Origin: Paratractidigestivibacter sp003150175
Lineage (GTDB): Bacteria > Actinomycetota > Coriobacteriia > Coriobacteriales > Atopobiaceae
Length of the DNA stretch: 64,000 nucleotides
Assembly: GCF_964283195.1 (NCBI RefSeq)
Contig: NZ_CAXYLH010000002.1
Reading direction: 5' to 3' (one strand)
The notes below the pieces were generated by a model that searched no databases, was not told the origin of the DNA, and was given only the letters and a program-made list of their open reading frames with translations. The position numbers and the translations under genes were made by a program. Positions 25,570 to 36,441 of this stretch are shown here, in pieces. The first letter of the stretch is position 1, and each line of letters starts with the position of its first letter.

Positions 25570-27225
25570 CTAGTTGTGCACGACCACGACGTCGCCGATC
25601 TTCGTGAGGCCGAAGAGCTCCTTGGCCTTATCGACCGGGAGGTTCACGCAGCCGTGGCTCCCGTTGCCCTCATAGATCTTGCCGCCGAACTTCGAGCGCC
25701 AGTCCGCGTCGTGCAGGGCGTAGGAGTTGCCGATGAAGGGCATCCAGTAGTCGACGTGGCTGATGTACTCGGGCTCGTTGGTCGCGGGATCGATCGCGCC
25801 GCGGAGTTCGACATCACCCTGGGCGCGGTAGGAGTCCATCACATAGACGCCGCACGGGGTCCCGTGGTCCTTGGTGGTGTCGCCGGTGACGATGTCTGTC
25901 TCCCAGACGAGGTTGCCCGAGTCGTCGTACATGCGGGCGTGCTGCTCGGCGAGGTCGACATCGATGAAGCGGTTACCCCAGTCTTTGCCCCCGTTGGCGG
26001 CTGCGTATGAGGCGCCCTGCGAGTAGGTCGGGATGTCGATGTTGGACTTCTGGCCGGACTGTAGCGCCTCGACGATCTTCGTTGCCGTGTCGGCGCCGTT
26101 GATGTTCCAGCCGTAGGAACCGCCGGAGACCGAGACCTGCTTGCCGTCGGGCCTGGTGTAGGCGCGGGTGGTGCCCACGGTGTCGCAGGACTTGGAGAGG
26201 TCCCCGCGGCACCAAGCGGTGATGGCGTCGGAGTCGAGCGAGATGCTAAGGTCGTCGCCGAACTTGACCCACGAGGAGATCTGCTCAGCGGTGATCGTCG
26301 TCACGGTGGAGCCGGCGAGCGTCAGCGTCGGCGCGCTCGCGAGGTAGGAGTTCGCCTGCTTGATGGCCTCCGAGAAGTCATCCCCGGACGTCATACAGTC
26401 GTCGCCGAGCGTGAGGGAGGGCTGCAGGGCGTCGAGCGCTGCGCAGACCTTCGCCGCCGCGGCGTCGCCGTTGAGGGAACGGGTGTCGCCGCCGTTCTCG
26501 AGCACGAAGCTCGACTGGGCCTGGTCGTAGGCGATCTTCGCGTTCTGCTCGGCGGTCTTGGCGGCCTCCTGGCTCTTCTCCACGAAGGGCGCGATGGCCG
26601 CGGCGACCTTGTCTTTGTCGTAGGCCAGCTTCTTGTCGAGCTTGATGTCGCGCGACTTCGTGAGCTCGAAGGGCCAGGCCCAGGCGTTGGCGCGCCCGAA
26701 GGCGTCGTCCGCGTAGGCCGTCCCGTCGTAGCCGAGGTCGACGTCGGCGGCGGCCAAGGTGAGCTCCACGCCGGCGCCGCTCACCTTGAGGGAATAGCCG
26801 TCGGTCTCGGAGTCGATGGCGGAGACAAGCTCGTCGCGGGTCTTGAGCGAGTAGTCGGTTCCGTCGACCGCCGTGTTGGGCAAAAAGTGGTCCGAGAAGT
26901 ACGCGACGCCGCCGAGGTAGGCTGCGCCCGCGAGGCCGGCGACGACGACGGGGACGATCCAGAGCTTGCCGTGCTTCTTCGCGGGTGCCTTCGGCTCGGG
27001 GGCGTCCGGCGCGGGTGCCGCGGCGGCGCCGATGGTCTCGAAGGGGCTCGGCGCGCCGGCCTCGTCCGTGGCGATGGCGTCGATGGGGTCGACGGGAACC
27101 TCGGTCTTCTGGGTGCCCTGTGCTTCCTGGGCGCCTTCCGCCCCCATATCTATGCTCGCGAGGTGCGAGAGGTCCCGCCGGGCGGTCTTCTCGGCGTTTT
27201 TGTTGTTAAGGGAATCCTGGCTCAT
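25570..27225 (-). CDS. Membrane-anchored L,D-transpeptidase
   Basis: The protein has 551 residues. About 85 cytoplasmic residues rich in Ala and Pro precede one membrane helix (LWIVPVVVAGLAGAAYLGGVA), then two peptidoglycan-binding modules of the PG_binding_4 type. The C-terminal YkuD domain starts RFIDVDLAEQHARMYD and has the catalytic SHGCVN at 523-528 with Cys526. Such enzymes form 3-3 crosslinks or attach proteins in peptidoglycan. It lies next to the adhesin on the same strand but has its own terminator, so they need not be cotranscribed. Confidence 0.92.
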   Translation of the reverse strand: MSQDSLNNKNAEKTARRDLSHLASIDMGAEGAQEAQGTQKTEVPVDPIDAIATDEAGAPSPFETIGAAAAPAPDAPEPKAPAKKHGKLWIVPVVVAGLAGAAYLGGVAYFSDHFLPNTAVDGTDYSLKTRDELVSAIDSETDGYSLKVSGAGVELTLAAADVDLGYDGTAYADDAFGRANAWAWPFELTKSRDIKLDKKLAYDKDKVAAAIAPFVEKSQEAAKTAEQNAKIAYDQAQSSFVLENGGDTRSLNGDAAAAKVCAALDALQPSLTLGDDCMTSGDDFSEAIKQANSYLASAPTLTLAGSTVTTITAEQISSWVKFGDDLSISLDSDAITAWCRGDLSKSCDTVGTTRAYTRPDGKQVSVSGGSYGWNINGADTATKIVEALQSGQKSNIDIPTYSQGASYAAANGGKDWGNRFIDVDLAEQHARMYDDSGNLVWETDIVTGDTTKDHGTPCGVYVMDSYRAQGDVELRGAIDPATNEPEYISHVDYWMPFIGNSYALHDADWRSKFGGKIYEGNGSHGCVNLPVDKAKELFGLTKIGDVVVVHN

Positions 27226-27353
27226 AGCTCAACCTTTTGGATTTGTTTGATGTGTGTTTGGGCTGGGCGGTGCCGCAGCCCGTCTATGCTACCTCAGCCG
27301 AGGGACAAGTATCATGTCCTCTGTGGTTTGAAACAAGAAGTGAAGGAAGCTCC

Positions 27354-28196
27354 ATGCAGATTGAACGGCTCGCCGCGCTCGACGACCCCAGGCTCGACGT
27401 TTTCGCGCGGCTGACCGAGCACCAGTTGCGCAACAAGCTCGACCCCGCCCGCGGCGTGCTCATCGCCGAGTCGCGCCTCGTCGTGGAGGTCGCCCTCGAT
27501 GCCGGCGTGGGGCCGCTTTCGTTCCTCGTCGACGAGAGGCACCTCGAGTCCTGCGCCGAGCTGCTCGCGCGGGGCGACGAGGTCGCGGCGTCGGCGGGGG
27601 AGGAAGAGCCCGCGGTGTTCGTGCTGCCGCACGACCTTGCCGAGAAGCTCACGGGCTATAAGGTGACCCGTGGGTTCATCTGCGCCATGCGCCGTCCGCG
27701 CGAGCGCACGGTCGCCGAGGTCGTCCGGGGCGCGCGCAGCGTCGCTGTGCTCGAGGATCTCGTCGACGTGACGAACGTCGGTGCCGTGTTCCGCAACGCC
27801 GCCGCGCTCGGTGCCGACGCCGTGGTCCTCTCGCCGCGCTGCGCCGACGCGCTCTGCCGCCGCGCGGTGCGGGTCTCCATGGGCACGGTCTTCAAGGTTC
27901 CGTGGGCGCGGGCCGCAGAGGGCGCCTGGCCCCGCGCCACCTTCGACGAGTTGCGCTCCGAGGGGTTCTCCATCCTCAGCATGGCGCTCGCCGAAGACGC
28001 CGTCGCAATCGACGACCCGTCGCTTTCCGGCGCGGGCAGGCGCGCTCTGGTCTTCGGCTGCGAGGGCTACGGCCTCACGGACGCGGCGCTCGCGGCCGCC
28101 GACCGCAGCGTGATCATCCCGATGTCGCATGGCGTCGACTCCCTCAACGTCGCCGCCTCCAGCGCCGTCGCCTTCTGGCAGCTCTTCCGCGCTTAG
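27354..28196 (+). CDS. TrmH/SpoU family RNA 2'-O-methyltransferase
   Basis: The protein has 280 residues from ATG 27354 (GAAGGAAG upstream). A small N-terminal substrate-binding domain precedes the SPOUT knot. Signature motifs are EDLVDVTNVGAVFRNAAALG (motif 1), FGCEGYGLTD (motif 2) and IPMSHGVDSLNVAASSAVA (motif 3). It probably methylates a ribose in rRNA or tRNA with SAM; the exact target cannot be read from sequence. It diverges from the transpeptidase gene and has a strong terminator. Confidence 0.93.
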   Translation: MQIERLAALDDPRLDVFARLTEHQLRNKLDPARGVLIAESRLVVEVALDAGVGPLSFLVDERHLESCAELLARGDEVAASAGEEEPAVFVLPHDLAEKLTGYKVTRGFICAMRRPRERTVAEVVRGARSVAVLEDLVDVTNVGAVFRNAAALGADAVVLSPRCADALCRRAVRVSMGTVFKVPWARAAEGAWPRATFDELRSEGFSILSMALAEDAVAIDDPSLSGAGRRALVFGCEGYGLTDAALAAADRSVIIPMSHGVDSLNVAASSAVAFWQLFRA

Positions 28197-28270
28197 GCCC
28201 TCGCTTGCCGGGACGGTCCCGCGCGGGCTTCTCGCCGGCGCTCGTAGCACGACACCCGTTACAACTTCGT

Positions 28271-28300
28271 CCCCGCACCCCAAACGCGGGGGCTTTTTTT
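28271..28300 (+). terminator. Terminator of the SpoU methyltransferase gene
   Basis: CCCCGC and GCGGGG form the stem, followed by seven T. Confidence 0.9.
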
Positions 28301-28365
28301 GTGCGCGCGCTTAAACTGGGTATCTATGTACGTATGCATGTTCCGGACTCAACGAAAGGCCCTTT

Positions 28366-30276
28366 ATGAATATGGATGAGAACAAGCGTCGCCGGTCGAT
28401 GCTGCTCTACATCCTGATCGCGATCGTCGTGTACCTCGCGGTCAGCCAGACGATGTACCCTGCGCTCTCGAACTCGCAGACCAAGGAGGTGAGCTACAGC
28501 GATTTCCTGACCATGGTCGACAAGAAGGAGGTCACCCAGGTCCAGAAGACCCAGGGCGACGCCACCCTCTACTTCACCACAGGCGAGGGCGACTCTCAGC
28601 AGAAGTACTCCACGGTGATCTTCGGCTCGGGCGAGGGGTTGACCGAGAAGCTCGAGAACTCCGGCGCCCAGATGGTGGGCAAGATCGCCGACACCTCCAA
28701 CGACATGTGGCTCTACCTGCTGCTCTCCTACGGCTTGCCGATCATCATCTTCTTTGCTCTCGGCTGGTACCTCAACCGCCGGATGAAGAAGGCCATGGGC
28801 GACGAGGGCCCCTCGATGAACTTCGGCGGCGGCTTCGGCATGGGCGGCGGCCTGGGCAAGTCCAACGTCAAGGAGGTCAAGGGCGAGGAGACCGGCGTCA
28901 CCTTCAAGGACGTCGCCGGCCAGGACGAGGCCAAGGAGTCCCTCGAGGAGATCGTGAGCTTCCTCAAGAAGCCCGAGAAGTACAACGAGATCGGCGCCCG
29001 CTGTCCGCGCGGCGCGCTCCTCGTCGGCCCTCCGGGAACCGGCAAGACGCTGCTCGCCAAGGCGGTCGCCGGCGAGGCGGGCGTGCCCTTCTTCCAGATC
29101 GCGGGCTCCGAGTTCGTCGAGATGTTCGTCGGCCGCGGCGCCGCGAAGGTGCGCGACCTCTTCAAGCAGGCCAAGGAGAAGGCCCCCTGCATCATCTTCA
29201 TTGACGAGATCGACGCCGTGGGCAAGAAGCGCGACGGCTCCATCAACTCCAACGACGAGCGCGAGCAGACGCTCAACCAGCTGCTCTCCGAGATGGACGG
29301 CTTCGACAACCAGAAGGGCATCGTCGTGCTCGCCGCGACCAACCGCCCCGAGTCGCTCGACCAGGCGCTGCTGCGCCCCGGCCGCTTCGACCGCCGCATC
29401 CCCGTCGAGCTCCCCGACCTCGCCGGCCGCGAGGCGATCCTGCAGATCCACGCCAACGACGTGAAGATGGAGCCCGGCATCGACCTGGGCGTCCTTGCCC
29501 GCTCGACCCCCGGCGCCTCGGGCGCGGACCTCGCGAACATCATCAACGAGGCCGCCCTTCGCGCGGTGCGCTTCGGGCGCAAGCGCGTGACGCAGGAGGA
29601 CCTGGCCGAGTCCGTCGACGTCGTCATCGCCGGCGAGAAAAAGAAGTCGACCGTTCTTTCCCAGCACGAGAAGGAGGTCGTCAGCTACCACGAGACCGGC
29701 CACGCCATCGTCGCTGCCATGCAGAAGGGCTCGGCGCCCGTCTCGAAGATCACGATCGTGCCGCGCACCTCGGGCGCGCTCGGCTTCACCATGCAGGTCG
29801 AGGAGGACGAGCACTTCCTCACCACGCGCGAGGAGGCCAAGAACAAGATCGCCGTGCTCTGCGGCGGCCGCGCCGCCGAGGAGCTCATCTTCGGCGAGAT
29901 GACCACCGGCGCCTCGAACGACATCGAGAAGGCCACCGGCATCGCGCGCGCCATGGTCACCCAGTACGGCATGTCCGACAAGTTCGGCATGGTCGCGCTC
30001 GGCCAGCAGCGCAACCGCTACCTCGGCGGCGGCTCGGAGCTCACCTGTTCCGAGGGCACCGCGCAGGAGATCGACGCCGAGGTCCAGGCGCTCGTCGAGG
30101 AGGGGCACCAGACCGCGCTCGCGACGCTCCAGAAGAACCGCTTCAAGCTGCACGAGATCGCGCATTACCTGCAAAAGAAGGAGACCATCACCGGCGAGGA
30201 GTTCATGAACATCCTCACGCACGACGACGGCTTTGCCCCGGCGATGCCTGCGCCGGCAGACGGCCAGCAGCAGTAG
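28366..30276 (+). CDS. ftsH: ATP-dependent zinc metalloprotease FtsH
   Basis: The protein has 636 residues. Two membrane helices (about 12-30 and 112-132) flank an external domain. The AAA module has Walker A GPPGTGKT, Walker B IIFIDEIDAVG and the SRH TNRPESLDQALLRPGRFDRR region. The protease zinc site is HETGH, with Thr in place of the more common Ala of HEAGH. It degrades unassembled membrane proteins and regulators. AAAGG precedes the ATG. A strong terminator follows. Confidence 0.97.
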   Translation: MNMDENKRRRSMLLYILIAIVVYLAVSQTMYPALSNSQTKEVSYSDFLTMVDKKEVTQVQKTQGDATLYFTTGEGDSQQKYSTVIFGSGEGLTEKLENSGAQMVGKIADTSNDMWLYLLLSYGLPIIIFFALGWYLNRRMKKAMGDEGPSMNFGGGFGMGGGLGKSNVKEVKGEETGVTFKDVAGQDEAKESLEEIVSFLKKPEKYNEIGARCPRGALLVGPPGTGKTLLAKAVAGEAGVPFFQIAGSEFVEMFVGRGAAKVRDLFKQAKEKAPCIIFIDEIDAVGKKRDGSINSNDEREQTLNQLLSEMDGFDNQKGIVVLAATNRPESLDQALLRPGRFDRRIPVELPDLAGREAILQIHANDVKMEPGIDLGVLARSTPGASGADLANIINEAALRAVRFGRKRVTQEDLAESVDVVIAGEKKKSTVLSQHEKEVVSYHETGHAIVAAMQKGSAPVSKITIVPRTSGALGFTMQVEEDEHFLTTREEAKNKIAVLCGGRAAEELIFGEMTTGASNDIEKATGIARAMVTQYGMSDKFGMVALGQQRNRYLGGGSELTCSEGTAQEIDAEVQALVEEGHQTALATLQKNRFKLHEIAHYLQKKETITGEEFMNILTHDDGFAPAMPAPADGQQQ

Positions 30277-30305
30277 TGCCGATTCCTGCGATCCGCACGA
30301 AGACG

Positions 30306-30350
30306 GGCGCGCGCCCAACGAGGACCTCTCGTTGGGCGCGCGCCTTTTTT
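30306..30350 (+). terminator. ftsH terminator
   Basis: A 17-bp perfect stem (30306-30322 with 30328-30344) has a 5-nt loop and six T. Confidence 0.95.
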
Positions 30351-30369
30351 GCATAAGGAACAATTCTAA

Positions 30370-30392
30370 AGGGCCCTTCTCGGCCGGGCCCT
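30370..30392 (-). terminator. Hairpin downstream of fbp
   Basis: AGGGCCC and GGGCCCT pair, followed on the minus strand by TTTAGAATT. It is a weak terminator candidate, convergent with that of ftsH. Confidence 0.45.
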
Positions 30393-30409
30393 GGCCGGGG
30401 CCTTTGCCC

Positions 30410-32320
30410 CTAGGAGCTCGCGGTGCGCTCGGGCACGTCGCCGTTGCGGTAGGCGGACAAAAGCTCTCGCAGGTCGGCGATCTGCTCGCGGATCTGCACG
30501 CCGGCGTCCGTGTCGCCCACGGTGAGGGGGCGCGGCCAGCGGCGGAAGCGATCGTCGTCGCTCATGATGTCGGCGTTCAGGTCGAGGACGTCCTTGATGC
30601 TCGCGAAGGGGCGGTGCGCCTTGATGCGCATGCCCGTCGGGTCCGCGATGAGCGTGTAGCCCGCGATGCCCGTGGTCTGGTGGTAGGCCTGGCAGAACCC
30701 GCCGTCGATGACGACGAGCATGCCGCCCGCCTTGACGGGGTTCTCGCCGGCGGCGGCGTGGACGGGGGTGTGGCCGTTGATGATCACGCCGTCGGGGCTG
30801 CAGCCGAACTCCTCGAGGATCATGCGGCACGCGGCCGGGTCCTCGACGTGCTCGTAGTAGGGGTCGCGCGGCTCTTCCCAGGTCGACTTGTCCGAGAGGT
30901 AGGTGCGCTCGAAGGTCTTCATCACGCGGCCGGACAGCGGCGAGAGGCGCCCGCACCACAGGTACCACATCCAGTCGAGCGAGACCTGGTCGTGCTCGTG
31001 CCACGCGCGGCGCGCGAGGCGGTCGGTGTAGTCGTAGTACTCCTTGCCCGCGAGCATCTGGCCTTGGTGGTTGACGGGGCAGAATGTGCCGTCCTCGTTC
31101 ATGGGCACGCACGCGTGGAAGAGCACGTTGCCGTTGTGCACGAGGTATGCGCTGCCGTGGTCGTAGAGGAAGCCGATGTGGGCCTGGAGCTTCTCGGAGT
31201 GGCGCACGGCGCTCATCATGTTGTCCATGACCTGGCGCTCGCCCTCGGTCAGCTCGTAGGGGTGCTTCGGGTCGAGGGTGGGGAAGTCGCGGGTGCGCAT
31301 CGGGTACTCGACGCCGTCGATCGTGACCACGCCGCGGGCGGGGTCCACGTGCTCGAGGAGCAGCCGGTCGTCCATCTGCCAGTTGGGGTGGCGGAGGATC
31401 ACCTTGCCCTCGAGCTTGAAGAGGATGACCGAGATCGCCTTCTCGACCGGGTCCATGCCGTCGTCTTGGCGGTAGGTCTGCTCGGCGAACACGGTGAGCT
31501 CGCGCAAGCTCACGCCGTAGGCGTTCTCGAGGATCTTCAGGCTGTCGTAGTGCACGTTGTTGCGGATCACGGCGGCCAGACAGGCTGCGGAGCCGGAGGC
31601 CGCGCCCATCCACACGATGTCGTGGTTGCCCCACTGGATGTCGATGGAGTGGTAGGCGCTCAGGCGATCGATGATGCGGTCGGCGCGCGGCCCGCGGTCG
31701 AAGATGTCGCCGACGAGGTGCAGGTGGTCGACGGCGAGGCGTTTGATCAGCGCGGCGAGCGAGCAGATGAAGTCGTCGGCGCTGCCGGTGTCGATGATCG
31801 AGCTGATGATGCGCTGATGGTAGGCCAGGCGCTCCTCGTGCTCGTCGGAGGAGGTGTGGAGCAGCTCATCGATGATGTAGGAGTACTCGACCGGCATGGC
31901 CTTGCGGACCTTCGAGCGCGTGTAGGTGCCCGAGAGCCTGCGCGCCAGGCGCACTAGGCGCATGAGGTTGATGGCGTACCACTCCTCGGTCAGGCGCCCT
32001 TCTTCCCGTAGGCGCTGGAGCTTCAGGGTGGGGTAGTAGATCAGCGTGCAGAGGTCCGCCTGCTCCTCGGTCGTGAGCTGGAACTCGAAGGTCGAGCGGA
32101 CGCGCTCGCGGATGACGCCGGAGCAGTTGTTGAGGATGTGCTCGAAGGCGTGGTACTCGCCGTGCACGTCGCTGACGAAGTGCTCGGTGCCCTTGGGCAG
32201 GTTGAGGATGGCCTCGAGGTTGATGATCTCGGTATAGGCCGAGCGGGTCGTCGGGAACTTCTCGGAGAGAAGGTCGAGGTACTTCTCGTTCGGCGAGCGC
32301 GGGGGTATGAAGGTATCCAT
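30410..32320 (-). CDS. fbp: Fructose-1,6-bisphosphatase class III
   Basis: The protein has 636 residues, the normal length of the class III (Firmicutes-type) enzyme. It removes the 1-phosphate in gluconeogenesis. It belongs to the metallophosphoesterase superfamily: VSDVHGEYHAFEHIL, VGDIFDRGPRAD, QWGNHDIVWMG and, near the end, INGHTPVHAAAGENP supply the metal ligands. It diverges from glmS, which draws fructose-6-phosphate, the product of this enzyme, into amino sugars. Confidence 0.96.
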   Translation of the reverse strand: MDTFIPPRSPNEKYLDLLSEKFPTTRSAYTEIINLEAILNLPKGTEHFVSDVHGEYHAFEHILNNCSGVIRERVRSTFEFQLTTEEQADLCTLIYYPTLKLQRLREEGRLTEEWYAINLMRLVRLARRLSGTYTRSKVRKAMPVEYSYIIDELLHTSSDEHEERLAYHQRIISSIIDTGSADDFICSLAALIKRLAVDHLHLVGDIFDRGPRADRIIDRLSAYHSIDIQWGNHDIVWMGAASGSAACLAAVIRNNVHYDSLKILENAYGVSLRELTVFAEQTYRQDDGMDPVEKAISVILFKLEGKVILRHPNWQMDDRLLLEHVDPARGVVTIDGVEYPMRTRDFPTLDPKHPYELTEGERQVMDNMMSAVRHSEKLQAHIGFLYDHGSAYLVHNGNVLFHACVPMNEDGTFCPVNHQGQMLAGKEYYDYTDRLARRAWHEHDQVSLDWMWYLWCGRLSPLSGRVMKTFERTYLSDKSTWEEPRDPYYEHVEDPAACRMILEEFGCSPDGVIINGHTPVHAAAGENPVKAGGMLVVIDGGFCQAYHQTTGIAGYTLIADPTGMRIKAHRPFASIKDVLDLNADIMSDDDRFRRWPRPLTVGDTDAGVQIREQIADLRELLSAYRNGDVPERTASS

Positions 32321-32483
32321 GCGGTCCTTTCGGGAGCGTTATGCACTCTACCATGTGACATTCGCCGGGGCATGGCGCCGACTATTCGGTGAGTTGCGGG
32401 AATTGGCGGAAAAACCGCGGGCTTGGGCACGGCCCTGGGAAAGTGTCGAAGCGATGGCGTTTTCGTGTTCACTGGTTATTGAA

Positions 32484-32512
32484 TTGCAATACCACTTGAA
32501 GAGTGTACACTC
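32484..32512 (+). promoter_or_regulatory. glmS promoter with overlapping palindrome
   Basis: TTGCAA (32484-32489) and TACACT (32506-32511) are 16 bp apart, about 80 nt before the glmS ATG. The -10 box lies inside GAGTGTACACTC (32501-32512), a perfect 12-bp palindrome, which would suit a repressor. No glmS ribozyme core was recognised in the leader. Confidence 0.55.
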
Positions 32513-32590
32513 ACAGGTATCGAAAAGCTAATACCAGTCACCTAACGCTTCTCGTGCACACAGGACCGCCCCAACGAAAGGAACCACCGT

Positions 32591-34441
<1,851 letters not shown>

Positions 34442-34448
34442 GCGGGAC

Positions 34449-34483
34449 CTCCCCCTGCGGGCGCTGCGCGCCCGCAGGGGGAG
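34449..34483 (+). terminator. Hairpin downstream of glmS
   Basis: CTCCCCCTGCGGGCGC pairs with its full 16-nt complement across a 3-nt loop. No T tract follows, so it may stabilise the 3' end rather than terminate. Confidence 0.6.
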
Positions 34484-34584
34484 TTGGGGGTACCATAGAC
34501 GAACGCTTTGTTACATAATGCGAACAACACGTTCATCGGCCACGCGGCCCCGCCCGTGCCTGAACAACCCGAAAGGACCCCCAT

Positions 34585-35472
34585 ATGAAGTCGATCATCC
34601 CCGCCGCCGGCCTCGGCACCCGCTTCCTTCCCGGCACCAAGGTCACCCCGAAGGAAATGCTCCCCGTCCTCGACAAGCCGGTCATCCAGTACGTCGTCGA
34701 GGAGGCGCTCGCCCCCGAGGAGGTCGACGAGTGCATCATCGTCTCTTCGCAGGCCAAGCCCCAGATCATGAGCTACTTCACGCCCGACCTCGCGCTCGAG
34801 GACCTGCTGCGCTCCCGCAACAAGGCCGGCTATGCCGAGGCCGTCAAGGAGGCCGGCTCCCTTCCCGTCGACTTCTGCTTCCAGAGCGAGCCGCTGGGCC
34901 TGGGCCACGCCATCCGCTGCGCCTCCTACGCCACCGGCAACGAGCCCTTCTTCGTGCTCCTCGGCGACTACATGGTCCCGGACAAGAAGATCCTGCCACG
35001 CATGATGGAGGTCTCCAAGGCCCACGGCGGCGCGAGCGTCATCGCCGTCGCCCCGTGCCCCGAGGACGAGGTCTCGCGCTACGGCATCATCGCCGGCAAG
35101 CAGGTCGGCTCGATCGCCGAGTTCCCCGAGGCTGGCGAGAACGACGAGGGCGCCGTCTGGAAGCTCTCCGGCATGGTCGAGAAGCCCAAGGCCGCGCTCG
35201 CTCCGTCTCGTCTCTTCATCGTCGGCCGCTACCTGCTCTCGCCGCGCGTGATGGAGCTCCTGAAGACCCAGAAGCCCGGCGCCGGCAACGAGATCCAGCT
35301 CACCGATGCCATGGAGCGCTGCCTTGCCGAGGAGGAGTTCTACGCCCTCGTCATCGACCCCAAGGAGGGTTACGACACGGGCACCGTCGCCGGCTGGATC
35401 GCCACCAACGCGCGCATGGCCAAGTCCGACCCGCGCTTCTCCGCCGCCTTCGAGGAGGCCATGGCCGACTAG
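34585..35472 (+). CDS. galU: UTP-glucose-1-phosphate uridylyltransferase
   Basis: The protein has 295 residues and makes UDP-glucose. The nucleotidyltransferase signature IPAAGLGTRFLPGTKVTPKEMLP is at the N-terminus; PVIQYVVEEA, GLGHAIRCA and the EIQLTDAM segment follow, all typical of bacterial GalU. UDP-glucose could feed the processive glycosyltransferase at 41161. GAAAGGA precedes the ATG. Confidence 0.96.
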   Translation: MKSIIPAAGLGTRFLPGTKVTPKEMLPVLDKPVIQYVVEEALAPEEVDECIIVSSQAKPQIMSYFTPDLALEDLLRSRNKAGYAEAVKEAGSLPVDFCFQSEPLGLGHAIRCASYATGNEPFFVLLGDYMVPDKKILPRMMEVSKAHGGASVIAVAPCPEDEVSRYGIIAGKQVGSIAEFPEAGENDEGAVWKLSGMVEKPKAALAPSRLFIVGRYLLSPRVMELLKTQKPGAGNEIQLTDAMERCLAEEEFYALVIDPKEGYDTGTVAGWIATNARMAKSDPRFSAAFEEAMAD

Positions 35473-35547
35473 CCCTCGAGCCAAGCAGGGGAGGCGGGCA
35501 TGGAGCCTGTGCCCATGAACCCGCTCGTCGCAACAGCTGAAGGTACA

Positions 35548-35607
35548 CAAGGGACGGGCGCGAGCTTTCTGCGGTTATCGGAAAGTTCGCGCCCGTCCCT
35601 TGGTTTT
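35548..35607 (+). terminator. galU terminator
   Basis: A 16-bp arm CAAGGGACGGGCGCGA (35548-35563) pairs with 35587-35602, then GTTTT follows. It also faces the convergent deaminase gene. Confidence 0.8.
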
Positions 35608-35676
35608 CCCGAGCCGCGAGGGTGTCCCAGAAAGCTGCAGACAATGACTGTCACCCAGTGATGGTCCTCGGCTCGG

Positions 35677-36207
35677 TTAGTTCCAGTAGCCCTCGTGGAC
35701 TGCGCAGGCCTCGGCGACGAGCTCGGGGAAGGGGCCGACGACCTCGATCTGCTTCTGACTGGAGCCGAAGATCTGCCGGCAGGGGGTGTCGAGCGTCGGG
35801 TTCTGCTCGTTGTCGCCGGTCTGCGCGAGGATGTCGCGCTCGGTCATCGCATAGACCACGCGGCCGACGTTGGCCCAGTAGATGGCGCCCGAGCACATGG
35901 CGCAGGGCTCGCCGGTGGTGTAGATGGTGCACTGCCGCAGGTAGTCGTGGTCGAACTTGCGGCTCGCGGCCTCCATGAGCGAGGTCTCGGCGTGGCCGGT
36001 GCAGATGTGCTCGGTGATCTCGCGGTTCTCCTGCTCGAGGACGACGTTCTTGTGCTCGTCGACGAGGATCGCGCCGAAGGGCGTGTTGCCGTGCTCGCGG
36101 CTCCTCCTCGAGACCTCGATGGCGCGGCGCAAAAACGCCACGTCCTCCTCGTGCGTGAACGTCGCGCGGCGCGGCTCGTCCCAGCTCGACTTCTTCTCTT
36201 CCGCCAT
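35677..36207 (-). CDS. Zinc-dependent nucleoside/nucleobase deaminase
   Basis: The protein has 176 residues from ATG 36207 (GAGGAGCC upstream). The cytidine/dCMP deaminase fold shows GHAETSLMEAA (His ligand and catalytic Glu) and TGEPCAMCSGAIYWA (two Cys ligands). NTPFGAILVD and YWANVGRVVYAM resemble guanine deaminases and related nucleoside deaminases more than tRNA adenosine deaminase. The exact substrate is inference. Its leader contains a strong terminator ahead of the start (36260-36306), suggesting attenuation. Confidence 0.85.
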   Translation of the reverse strand: MAEEKKSSWDEPRRATFTHEEDVAFLRRAIEVSRRSREHGNTPFGAILVDEHKNVVLEQENREITEHICTGHAETSLMEAASRKFDHDYLRQCTIYTTGEPCAMCSGAIYWANVGRVVYAMTERDILAQTGDNEQNPTLDTPCRQIFGSSQKQIEVVGPFPELVAEACAVHEGYWN

Positions 36208-36259
36208 GATGGCTCCTCTCGTCGCGGGCGCTCGGCCCGCCTCGGTACCGGGGCAAAGC

Positions 36260-36306
36260 AAAAAAGAAGCGCGAAGCGGGCAAGGGGCGGCTTGCCTGCT
36301 TCGCGC
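36260..36306 (-). promoter_or_regulatory. Attenuator-like terminator in the deaminase leader
   Basis: On the minus strand a 16-bp stem (arms 36291-36306 and 36269-36284, one G-T pair) has a 6-nt loop and ends in a T-rich tract read from 36265 to 36260. It lies 53 nt before the deaminase start, and no minus-strand gene lies upstream that it could terminate. A second hairpin around 36339-36367 lies in the same leader. I did not match it to a known riboswitch. Confidence 0.55.
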
Positions 36307-36441
36307 GCCCATCCCTCGCCGCGCGTACCTCGTGCACGCGGCCCCGCGCAGCTCAGCTCCGCGGGCCGAAGAGATGGTTCCTATTCGCTTTTGCGGCATT
36401 TACCTTACCGCGCGCCCGGCCGTTCGTGCTACCATCTTTGA

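Noticed and set aside
32512..32590. glmS ribozyme in the glmS leader
   Set aside because: The leader is only about 80 nt and shows none of the conserved ribozyme core that I could recognise.
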